Assembly: GCA_947579605.1 (NCBI GenBank)
Contig: OX388316.1
Coordinates: 19,285,290 to 19,349,289 of the forward strand
Length of the DNA: 64,000 nt
Direction of reading: 5' to 3'
Origin: Athripsodes cinereus
Taxonomy: Eukaryota > Arthropoda > Insecta > Trichoptera > Leptoceridae
The notes under the pieces were generated by a model. It searched no databases and had not been told where the DNA came from. It saw nothing but the letters and a program-made list of their open reading frames with translations. This document shows positions 54,471 to 63,664 of the stretch, one piece after another. Both the position numbers and the translations under genes were made by a program. How positions within the stretch are numbered: position 1 is the first letter of the stretch; the number at the start of each line of letters is the position of its first letter.

Positions 54471-55098
54471 TTTGCGCGTTTAATATTGCGTATTTTATTA
54501 TTGTTCGTCGCCAGGTAAAAAATATTTTTGGACATATCCAGGTTATTTTTTTTTTTTTTTTTTTTATGAGTGGGGGTGATAACGGTAGCTTTTCTAATAA
54601 CAGAATATAAATAAATAACAGTCGCTTACGTTCCATTATTTTCAAAGAGCCGTTATTCCCAACTCTAGGCATGATAGTCACGATTCACAAAACTGAAAGA
54701 TTGATAGTGAAGATTAATTTCATGTCTGCTATGTTTCATGAGTATCTTTTGATGGTATGTAATAGTAATAAAGGCATCATCATCATTTTATAAGAAATCA
54801 ATTTCCATTAATATGCTTTATACAAATAGCCTCGTGTTTATATTTAAAAATTATGTTGATCCTTATTTGTGTTTTTTCATTGTATCAAATCACAAATCAT
54901 GTCTAAATTGAAAATCCGCTCTTTGTATTTTTGTAAACCGTTTCGTTTTTCCACGCTGGCAACACTCAGTTTACCATAGAATACAAAACGTCACGGTCGT
55001 TGTTGTCAAAATTGTCAGTTTCATTAGTGGGTGGATTGTGATTTTGATTATTTAATAGCAATATCATTACAAGAAAATTTTATCGAATATTTCCAGTG

Positions 55099-55368
55099 AT
55101 GGAGCGTGATTTAGACACGGTTCTTAAAGTGGCAATGAGTACGCCAGGAGTTACGGGATGTTTATTTGCTGATCATCAAGGACTGTGTTTAGCTGCAAAA
55201 GGAAATGTTCATGTTGATTCTGCGGGAATTATCGCTGCTATTCTAGAACAGTGTTGTAAGCTGCAACCAAATTTAAAACACCCAGTGGTAAACTTGGAAA
55301 CTGATAAAACCCAATGTATCATCAAAAAACATGGAACCATTACAGGTGCAATATTCAAGCAAATATAA
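55099..55368 (+). CDS. Lamtor5: Ragulator complex protein LAMTOR5 (HBXIP homologue)
   Basis: 89 residues in a single exon: MERDLDTVLKVAMSTPGVTG, CLFADHQGLCLAAKGNVHVD, SAGIIAAILEQCCKLQP, ending GTITGAIFKQI. The roadblock/LC7-type fold and length match LAMTOR5, a subunit of the lysosomal Ragulator scaffold that anchors Rag GTPases for mTORC1 activation by amino acids. LFAD.QGLCL..KG and SAG.I..I match family consensus. The preceding GTG codon is not needed; the ATG at 55099 gives the expected N-terminus. The gene reads away from the dehydrogenase (divergent, 1.9 kb apart). A P1 element lies 250 bp downstream. Confidence 0.93.
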   Translation: MERDLDTVLKVAMSTPGVTGCLFADHQGLCLAAKGNVHVDSAGIIAAILEQCCKLQPNLKHPVVNLETDKTQCIIKKHGTITGAIFKQI

Positions 55369-55620
55369 CCTAAAGGTCTTTATCTACTAGAATAATTGAA
55401 ACTTTCTTGTATCTATTTGTAATTTAGCCTATAATATTTTTATAAATGTAAATATAAGTTGAACAATATGTGAAATTCTTCTTATTTAGTCAAAATCCCA
55501 TAAAGTCGGGAAAAGAAATATTATTCTCATTTTTTTTTTAAATGATGTGTTTTGTTTCGCTTATAGTGGAACAAAAAGCAAGTAAACTTGTTCTTTGTAG
55601 TGGCAACAACTTATTTTGTT

Positions 55621-55836
55621 CGTAAAATAAAACAGGTGTTTTATTCTACTAAAGATTTTATTTTGTGAGAGAGACGTCTTTCGTCTTATGAGGACATTGT
55701 CAATCATTGACAATGATTGACAATGTCCTCATAAGGCGAAAGACGTCTCTCTCACAAAATAAAATCTTTAGTAGAATAAAACACCTGTTTTATTTTTCGA
55801 TATGGAATTCTACTACCTAAACACCGACACAGTGAA
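55621..55836 (+). mobile_element. Palindromic element, family P1, 89-nt arms
   Basis: Arms 55621-55709 and 55711-55799 surround one unpaired base and differ at two positions. The P1 tail is 55800-55836, ending cacagtgaa. The duplication cttattttgtt (11 bp, possibly 13) is at 55610-55620 and 55837-55847. The centre is slightly longer than in the 26171 copy (an extra catt/aatg step), so the inner end varies between copies. Confidence 0.88.
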
Positions 55837-55892
55837 CTTATTTTGTTAATGAAATCGTAATAATTGAATAATTTGTATTATATAATATTCTT

Positions 55893-55934
55893 ACTCCATG
55901 TGCTAAGTGGGGTAGGCAGAAAGAATAGAACACC
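55893..55934 (-). repeat. LINE 3' terminal fragment
   Basis: tgctaagtggggtaggcaga, then agaatagaacacc, matching the terminal coding end of the LINE at 40780-40830. Confidence 0.6.
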
Positions 55935-55982
55935 ATATTAATAGATATATATTTAATTTTAATTAAATATAAAATAAAAATA

Positions 55983-56487
55983 CAGTATAACCCCGTTTTT
56001 GCGTGCCCGGAATTCACGTTTTCCCGCCATTTGCGTGTCATTTTTTCAGTCCCAATGTTTTTCAGTACATTTTTTACCCGCATTTACGTTTTTATTTCCC
56101 GCGATTTACGTCAAAAATATTTGAAATATGCGAGATACGCGCGCTTGACTTTGATTGGGTCGTGACATTTGGGGCTGTCATTGTTGTGTCATAGCGTTAT
56201 TTAAACCCATAATGCCTAAACAAAGGAAAGTTCTGTCAGTGCAAGAGAAAATAAAAATTCTCGAAAAAGCAGACAAGCACGTCGGCTCTCGCGTTTTACT
56301 GGCCCAAGAATTAGGAATACCTATTACTACTTTGGCCACAATCATCAAAAACCGTGACTCCATTGAAAAAAGCGCTATGCAATGTGGGCCCAGCCCTATT
56401 TTTTCAATACCCGCATTTAAAATTTTCCCTCCAATTACGTTTTTTTTTTTTCAGCCCCTTGAAAAACGTGAAAAAGGGGTTCTACTG
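55983..56487 (+). mobile_element. Pogo/Tigger-like deletion derivative
   Basis: 505 bp between TA dinucleotides, with inverted termini cagtataaccccgtttttg and the complement of ggggttctactg. It encodes the N-terminal DNA-binding part of a pogo/CENP-B-type transposase and then jumps to the 3' end. The catalytic domain is missing, so any movement would need enzyme from elsewhere. Confidence 0.85.
56212..56391 (+). pseudogene. CENP-B/pogo-type HTH fragment
   Basis: About 60 residues: MPKQRKVLSVQEKIKILEKA, DKHVGSRVLLAQELGIPITT, LATIIKNRDSIEKSAMQCGP. K...L...EK..I.......G.....LA...GI...T...I.K....I is the CENP-B N-terminal homeodomain-like fold of Tigger/pogo transposases. It is truncated by the deletion; the remaining frame to 56496 is terminal sequence. 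Confidence 0.8.
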
Positions 56488-56644
56488 TATAATTAAACAC
56501 TGTTCAATTTCCACTATGTTAGATATTCAATCCGAACATTTTTTAATATCTAACATAGTGGAAATCAAACAGTGTTTAATAATATTTATATTTAATTAAA
56601 AATGGATTTCCACAGTATAAACACAAAAAAAAATATTTTGTCTG

Positions 56645-56835
56645 GTGGACTCGAAGGAAGAAGAAGCAGGGGCCGAATACCAACAAGATGGTTAGATCAT
56701 GTGAGAGATGCTGCAGGGGGTTAAGTGTGTGCGGCGTTTAGGCAGGCGGAGGACAGGGCGCGGTGGAGAAGCTTGTCGCTTGTTTGGGATCATGGTGGTC
56801 ATGATCCTCAGCATTGAGGGACCGACTTGGAAGAA
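56645..56835 (+). pseudogene. LINE 3' coding remnant, RTE-like
   Basis: Frames give GRIPTRWLDHVRDAAGG then, after a stop, AAFRQAEDRARWRSLVWDHG and GHDPQH. GR.P.RW.D..R......A..RA.WR.L is the RTE-type C-terminus. One stop and a frame change inactivate it. Confidence 0.65.
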
Positions 56836-57349
56836 GAACGTTAAATATATGCCAATGTAATCATCTATACTGCTTCTTTAATAAAAAATATTGGAACTGA
56901 AATTGCCGTACTGATCGACAGACAGAGCCATCTAGTCAAGATTGTGGAAAGCTTTTCAACAGACTAATCTAAGATATTTTAATTTGCAACATATTATTAT
57001 GTAACACTGATGTGATTTGAAACAGATGTAAATAATTTTAACTAATGATGTTTTTTTTTAGATTATACTCAATAAATATTGGTAGGTAGTCAGTTTTACA
57101 TGATACGTAAATGTAAATCACAGTAATTTTTCCAGGAGATGTATTTTAAGTAAAATAATATGATTATTCTATCGCGATTGAAGACTTTAGAAGTTGAAAC
57201 AATCTTATTAATTTATTTTAATATTCTTTACTGAACATTTATTTACGAGACATATAATTTTTCATAACATGGGAATAAAATTTAATGCCTAGAAGATTTA
57301 TCAAATTAAAGTCAATTTGATATTTGACCATAGAAAATAAACATGCTGA

Positions 57350-57605
57350 AGGCCTATTTCATATCTTTTCATAGTTATAGCAATGGGGGATATTTTTAAT
57401 TTTAATAAATAAAATATAAAAATATATTATTGAGCACTGTTTAATCTCCACTATGTTAGGTTAAATACCGAACGGGGATATTTTTATAAAAAACTTATAT
57501 CTTTTCATATGTAATATACTGATAATTGATACAATAGCACCAAAACTTTTTATAAAAACGACTGCTGTCACTATATCTATGAAAAGATACCTGTAGTAGG
57601 CCAGT
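57350..57605. repeat. Diverged inverted-repeat element
   Basis: gaaggcctatttcatatctt, ttcatagttatag at the left pairs imperfectly with ctatatctatgaaaagatac, ctgtagtaggcc at the right (arms about 35 nt). It is interrupted by the small insertion at 57398-57473. Confidence 0.55.
57398..57473 (+). mobile_element. Solo arm of a P6-type element with target duplication
   Basis: 76 bp matching one P6 arm (gcactgtttaatctccacta, then tgttagg and ccgaac), with no second arm and no tail. It is flanked by ggggatattttt (12 bp) at 57386-57397 and 57474-57485. Confidence 0.7.
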
Positions 57606-57719
57606 TGATGATTGGGTAGAGAATAAGATTCCTACGAATCTGCGAAATGTAGGCAATTAAAATATTTGCTTTAAATAAAAAATATTTACGTTTGTATGAT
57701 ATTGATTGAATAAAGAAAT

Positions 57720-57742
57720 ATTATTATTATTATTATTATTAT
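57720..57742. repeat. (TTA)n microsatellite
   Basis: A short uninterrupted trinucleotide run following attgaataaagaaat; possibly the tail of an old retroposon. Confidence 0.7.
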
Positions 57743-57956
57743 AAGTTTTTAGCTATCCTTTTTATATAAGAAACTTGCGGAGACTGCATCTATGAAACTC
57801 TTCATCCTTAATATTTATTGTGGAAATATAAACTACCGTGAACTCCGGGGATAAATTAAATACTCCGCCTTTACTGGTATCCTTTAGATAACCAAATTAT
57901 CACTAACCAATTCATATTGGTAACTGTAATATATTATGCAAAATATGTGGGATACA

Positions 57957-58210
57957 AAATATCGTTGTCAGTTCTATGAAACCTCTTATGTGCTTTACTG
58001 GGGACGCAAAAAAACTGTTTTAAAGTCCACAGATCAACAAATGTAATCAAATTTATTATCAAATTCATTTCAAAATTTAGACGTTTTACATGAAATTGAT
58101 ACTAAATTTAATTATATTTGTTTATCTGTGAACTTGCAGTCTTTTTGCATCCCCTGTAAAAATTGGTTTGGAGCACATAAGAGGTTTCATAAAACCAACG
58201 ACGATATACC
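57957..58210. repeat. Inverted-repeat (foldback) element, diverged
   Basis: Arms of about 110 nt: left aaacctcttatgtgctttac, ggggacgcaaaaaaactg, ccacagatcaacaaatgtaa; right cagtctttttgcatcccctg, ggagcacataagaggtttca, aaccaacgacgat. Pairing is about 80% by eye, with several indels. Flanking TA on each side suggests a MITE-type origin. No coding frame. Confidence 0.65.
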
Positions 58211-58214
58211 ATTT

Positions 58215-59790
58215 CAAAGGTATACAATTCTCATTTGGCAGAGTTTTAAAAAAATAGTTGCAAGACTCGAAAAGAATAATCCTGAATCATAAGAAGAAAA
58301 TGAGTCTTTTCCATTTAAAGTGATTCTGTGCCAATTGAATTACTTCCTTCCATGTAATAATAAGATGAATCTTTATTAAATCAAATTCATCCATTATATA
58401 ATGTGAACATGAAAGTACAACATTAAATTCATGACTGATATGTGATTGTATCGTAAACATATAACATGTAGGTATAAGTAGTCAGATATGTACTTCTAAG
58501 TAAATATTTGTGTGAGATATTATTTTCTCATGAGATCATACGAGCAAAATAACATTATTCATCTTGAGAATCAAGTTCATTCTTGGAAAACATCTTGCAA
58601 ATTTCTAATCAAATTTATAAAAATGTCTGGCAATATGTTGGTTGTGTTTGCATACATTTTGAACCTGACTGTAATTACTTTTATCAATATTTATTTGGAT
58701 TTTAGTCATATTTATAGGAATTTGAACTCGTAATTTGATTTACTTGTTACATCTCATGGTGTCGGACACAAATGACATGATTAGCATTATATTTATTTAT
58801 TTATTATTGAAGCGCAAAACAGATATTTGATACATATTATCAGTTGAATCAGCAAAATTCACACAAATAATCAAACATTCAAACCATGCACATGACATCC
58901 ACAGATACATTAATTCGATCTCGTAAAGACATCTCGCAAACAAACCCTCAATTTGTTCAATAAAAAAACCATGAGTATATACACATATTTGTAAAACAAC
59001 ATATTATTATATAAAATTAATCAAAACTCTTTTTTTTCTTTTTTTTCACCCTTATAAACAATGATAAAGTATGATATGAACGAACACACTCTGACACTCA
59101 GCTCACTCCAGAAACAGCACCCAAAGTGAAAATTGAATAAAAAATGTACCTATATCGGTCCCTATTTTGTGCAATAAAATTTATTTATTTATTCAAACTA
59201 TGTATGGCCAATTACCCTTTTTGTAACGAAATTTCAATTTTTAAGTACTTATAAGAAAAGTGCGAATAAAAATAGAATAGCAAAAATACTAAATAGACTT
59301 CTACACATACACACTCAATAAAACTTTGTGATAAAACTGAATTCTAAATTTTGGCACAATTCATTCTCTCGGTAGGTTCAAATTATCTGAAATTTTCTAG
59401 TCATTACGCATAGTTGAGTTGTATTATCTCCATTTTCAACTTTGTTTTTTTTAACAGTTTTACTAGCATCCACATAAAAAGTATTTTCAAATATATGTTT
59501 ATTCATTCAATCAGATTTTTCTTATTGATTCTATTTGAAAGCGATCATCTTTAGAACTATGTTTAAACATGTGTTTCATGCTATTATTTTATACATTGAG
59601 CAATCAATAAATTTTATTATATACAATGGATTGATATCAAATTGCATTTATGATTATTATTATTATTATTATCAATCACATAACTGATGTGTTTTATTAT
59701 TTTTACTCATAGTTCTGTTAGGTTCAGATCAAATGCAACATGAACATGAGAGTGGCTTGAAATTGAAAATGGACATACCCGTTTATAGTA
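58215..59790. other. No recognised gene
   Basis: AT-rich. 58790-58870 begins with (TTTA)n and resembles the A-rich end of a minus-strand retroposon. Confidence 0.4.
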
Positions 59791-59796
59791 AAATAT

Positions 59797-59960
59797 CGAT
59801 TTGTCTTACTCAACATGCAGCCATCCTTGAGGATGTGATCCACATGGTCAAGCCATGTAGTTCTCGAACTCCCCATTCCTCACAAACTCTCTCTTTCAGA
59901 TAGATACGTTTATCATCCATTCGCTCCTCATGTCCAAAACCATAGCAACTTATTTACATA
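59797..59960 (-). pseudogene. LINE 3' remnant (40732 family)
   Basis: cttactcaacatgcagccat, ccttgaggatgtgatccaca, tggtcaagccatgtagttct follow 40907-40960 of the LINE closely, then decay. There is no open frame. Confidence 0.65.
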
Positions 59961-59984
59961 CTAATATTCTATATCTAAATCATA

Positions 59985-60230
59985 ATAGTATATTCCACAA
60001 GTGGGGTAGACAGCGAATCAACTGCAAGTAATAAATATACACATTTTTCTCTCTGTGTCAATAAAAAATATGACATTCCGAATGGGTGGTAAGTTTCATC
60101 GCTGAATTGTGGATGTTAGTTGTTTTATCTGTGAGGTTTTATAAACACATACCTTTTACAAAACACTCAAAAACTTACAGAAAAGAGTGGAAGACCCATT
60201 CGTTACCAGGATCTCCACATGGGTCATGTC
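59985..60230 (-). mobile_element. S1 SINE, diverged full length
   Basis: tattccacaagtggggtaga, ccgaatgggtggtaagtttc, atcgctgaattgtgg, aaaacactcaaaaacttaca, gaccattcgttaccagg-like head. The 3' tail is lost. Confidence 0.65.
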
Positions 60231-60239
60231 AGCAGAGCC

Positions 60240-61055
60240 CAAAAACACAGTTTTAGCTGTTTTTCATACCAACTTTGAACTTCTTCACACTACTTAACAT
60301 ATTAATTTAACGGGGTTCAACTGTTTTGGAAAATTCAGTTTTCCAAACCTCTCTACAAAGAATTATTTAGTATACTTAGTAAAAAAATTTAAACTTATAT
60401 GTAAAAAAATTTAAACTTATTTTTTTTGATAACGCAATAGATGCCTACTCACCACACAAATAGGGAACTATAGGAAGCAAGTTGTGCAAATACACAGTTC
60501 TCATACATAATCATGAGAAAATACAATATTAGTGAGGTGTTTCATTATTATACATATCATGATTAAACATTTCCTTAAAGTCAAGCTGTACTAAGTAAAA
60601 AAAGTGTCTTATTAGTCATCACCACCCCAAAAAAGAACAGATTATTTTACATTTTAAATATCAACAACCTACACACAGAACATGTCCGATTTCGTTTGTG
60701 AGTTGTACGCAGTATGTTAATTGTGTTATCGTCATTTAAATATTGACTCAGTAATGGACTGTTCCATGAAATACAGAGGAAATAATATCATGAGACTTAA
60801 ATAACATCAGTTCTGGTCATTGCATTGCACCCACATTAATGATGAACTATAGATACATGCTGTGATGTTTCAACTTAAGGATAAAATCTTTGTTGCTCAT
60901 TTCAATAGGTCATGTGATCACTATGAAATTCTGTACTAAAAAATTTACAGTAAAAATGTTGTTTCTAACAGTTGAATAATATTATTAAGTTCTGTTTTGT
61001 GAGAAAAGGGTAAATAATTACCATTTTTCAAAAAGTCAAAACTTAGAAATTCAAT
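60240..61055. other. No recognised feature
   Basis: AT-rich. A local duplication of aaaaaaatttaaacttat occurs at 60384-60420. Confidence 0.45.
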
Positions 61056-61059
61056 ATAA

Positions 61060-61250
61060 CTAATCTCCAGTACTATGCGAAACACACAGGATGTGGATAC
61101 GATGTGTTAAAAATATCCTCCATAGTGCATGCGACAGGGCACAACGGACACTCCAACAAGTGTGGTATGGTCTGCTCTGCACCGTAGTCACACACTCCGG
61201 TAGGAAGCCACATCGTTCCCTATTCTCACGGCAGTTCCCATGACTGGACA
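61060..61250. repeat. Dispersed repeat R-C, uninterrupted copy
   Basis: It matches both flanks of P4 (46570-46629, 47089-47165) as one piece and extends further right (cacactccggtaggaagcca, ctattctcacggcag). GC-richer than the surroundings. The 63-residue minus frame through it may be a retroposon coding end, but I cannot name it. Confidence 0.65.
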
Positions 61251-61337
61251 AACATAAGAGACCAGAGATACATTGCCGAAGTTAAAAATTCTAGATATAT
61301 CATGGGATTGAAAGAAAAAATAATGCTAAATAATTGT

Positions 61338-61690
61338 TTCGTGGAGTTCCTGGCAAGAAGAGTAAATCTCCCAATGTATACCATCCATCATCACGGCATA
61401 TCCCACAAGTGGGGCAGCCAGCAGACCAACCGCATGTAAGAAACATGCAAACTGTCCTCTTCGTGCCGATATAAAATCAAGACATTCAGGATGGGTGGCA
61501 AACCTCATCGCTGAATTTAAGATGTACAATGTCTTAGTTTTTTCGAATACCTGCCTTTTACAGGACACTCGAAAACTTACGGGGAAGAGTGGGAGACCAA
61601 TTCTTTACCGGGTGCTCCACGGGATATCTCCCAATGTTTTTTACATAAATTTTAATGCCCTGTACAGGGCAGGTATTCTTAAGACATCAT
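61338..61690 (+). mobile_element. Old S1 SINE split by a younger one
   Basis: The head (61338-61377: cgtggagttcctggcaagaa) and continuation (61638-61690: ttaatgccctgtacagggca, ggtattcttaagacatcat) are parts of a single + copy. The young copy at 61378-61625 sits between them. Confidence 0.75.
61378..61625 (-). mobile_element. Young S1 SINE nested in an older S1 SINE
   Basis: 248 bp, minus orientation, with atctcccaatgt (12 bp) at 61366-61377 and 61626-61637. The sequence is nearly the same as the copy at 113-389, with the 3' end gtgggatatgccgtgatgat. The nested duplication fixes both ends and gives the family length without the 20 extra nt of the 113 copy. Confidence 0.88.
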
Positions 61691-61799
61691 ATTTTATTTG
61701 TTTGAATTTACTTTTATGTGCTTTTTGTGTCTGTCATATATTATATTTTATACATGTAAAAGGCTAACGCCGTATGTTGGAATAAATAAATATATAAAT

Positions 61800-61995
61800 A
61801 AATATTTTTTATTTATTTATTGAAAACAAACAAACACCAACAGGCAATCATATACATATAAACATAAAGAATACAACAGAATCAAAGTTTAATACAAAGA
61901 TGTGCCCTTTTACAGGCATTAATGGTTAGCCACTGAGTCAGCCATAGGTCCAGGCAAACCCAACACCCCAATGCACCCGGAATAGAAACCCAAAG
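61800..61995 (-). repeat. Retroposon 3' region, A-tail on the left
   Basis: The plus strand starts (TTTA)n, then gcattaatggttagccactg and aggcaaacccaacacccca. The minus sense therefore ends in an A-rich tail. Class not assigned. Confidence 0.4.
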
Positions 61996-62044
61996 AGTAC
62001 CAGTAATCCCAAGATACCTATAAGATATTTTATATATTCAATTC

Positions 62045-62205
62045 AACAATGAGGTTTGCCACCTATACTAAAAACATGCTTTTTATTAGCACGGAGAGGA
62101 TTGAATTCATTCACAATGTTGTCATCATTTATCCAACAGGAAAACTTTGTTTGTAGTGTGCACTACTCCGCTGATTAGTGGGAAATGCCGTGATAGAATG
62201 AATGA
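62045..62205 (+). mobile_element. S1 SINE 3' half, diverged
   Basis: caatgaggtttgccacctat, ttattagcacggagagg, then a worn section and gtgggaaatgccgtgataga. Confidence 0.6.
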
Positions 62206-62209
62206 TTGT

Positions 62210-62995
62210 ATAGAAGGATGACATAAGCGGAGAGCAGACTAGGTAGGTGTGCAATATTATTTCAAACATATTCAGTAGGTAAATATGTGACGTGATGGGT
62301 TACAGTGGTTACTTATTCAGTCATTTAACAATGTTATCCTTGTGCTACTGATGTGCTAATCATTAAAAGAGTAATTAATGTTTATTAAGAACACATTGCC
62401 TACCTTACTTGAACATACTAAAGATGATGGTAAGAATGTACTCCTGCATTTCTTGAAATACCTCCAGTGATAGAATAACAATTTTTAATATCTTTATATA
62501 TATATTTTTTTTATTTATCATATAATATTGGCACTCCCTTCAAGTGATGTAGTTATTAATAAATATTTTGTATACTGGAATTCTCAATAAGTACATTCTC
62601 TCTTTGTGATAATATAATCAAAAAATATGATTAGTAAGTTTATTTCAAGATTAATAATATAAAAAGTAAATATATTTCTAATGCAGATTTATCTTTTTTT
62701 TTTAAATAAGTTATTTAGGTTACTCATCATTTCAGTCAAGTGACGGAAACATGTCATGAATAACTAAATGCAATAAAGCATTTAAAATATTGCACGTAAC
62801 ATAGGTAGGTAGGTACTTATGGTTGAATTTGTTTGTTCCGCTTGTCAAAATTCAAAGAAATTTGTAATTCCAAGTTTATTAGTGTATCATCGATGTCTGT
62901 ATAAGTACCTAAATAGGTACCTAATATTATAAATATAAGAAGCAAGTAAAATAATCTTATTTGCTGTTTGGATCACTGATTCATCCATGGACGTC
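62210..62995. other. No recognised feature
   Basis: AT-rich, with no supported feature. Confidence 0.45.
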
Positions 62996-62997
62996 CC

Positions 62998-63062
62998 TAG
63001 TATGTGATCGCACATAGTAAGAAATCTCATATTTCGAGATTTCTTACTACCTATGTGCGGTC
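62998..63062 (+). repeat. Short palindrome, possibly another tailed hairpin element
   Basis: gcacatagtaagaaatctc and gagatttcttactacctatgtgc pair around atatttc. The following gaaaatacgagaattcttac faintly recalls the P1 tail (atatggaattctac). No target duplication was found. Confidence 0.5.
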
Positions 63063-63664
63063 GAAAATACGAGAATTCTTACTATTAGGCCATCCACTCG
63101 TTTCTGAGTGATCTTTTAATACGCCCCGGCATTCATTTTTAATTGCAAAAGGTGTAAGTAACAATAAGCAAATTATTTTAATACGACTTTATAAGAAGGT
63201 TTGTTTTGATCATGTTTATAACGAGTTTGATTACATTATTTATAAAATTGCGATCATTATTTTTAAATTGCAACAATTTGCCAGAAACAGAATAGGCACA
63301 CGTAATTTGACTTGCGTAAATCTATCATAAAAAATCACAAATCACTCGTTACGGGTGGATTGCCGGTACTCACTTTATGCCCCTATCATAAAGTGAGTAC
63401 CTAAATAAGTTTTTTTGTATCATTATGCTTAAACTATTAGTTACAATAGGCTCAACACACATGGGTAATTTATTTTGAAAACAATGTCCTTAGTTTTTTT
63501 ACGAGTTTTTGATTATCTGTGATACTTACTTAATGAACAAATATCTACAGTGCAATTTAAAATTTTACGTACCTCATAGTCATTAGGTGCCCATTTACTT
63601 GGGTAATTTATATTATTTCAAGAAGGTAAGTGCCAAGAAAATGTTATTAAGTATTTAGATTTGC

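Larger units (their letters stand above)
55956..56640 (+). mobile_element. Palindromic element, family P6, interrupted by a Tigger-like insertion
   Basis: The left arm is split: about 55956-55982 and 56488-56528. Read without the insertion it pairs with the right arm, about 56544-56599 (shared core ccactatgttagatatt). The loop is caatccgaacatttttt. The tail contains atggatttccacagtataaa (56602-56621), close to the P2 tail. The outer target duplication is not clear. A lone arm of the same family lies at 57398-57473. Confidence 0.75.

Noticed and set aside
54433..54681. Upstream start exon for the unc-13-type gene
   Set aside because: The frame crosses an S1 SINE fragment and a poly-T run, and has no donor of the required phase.
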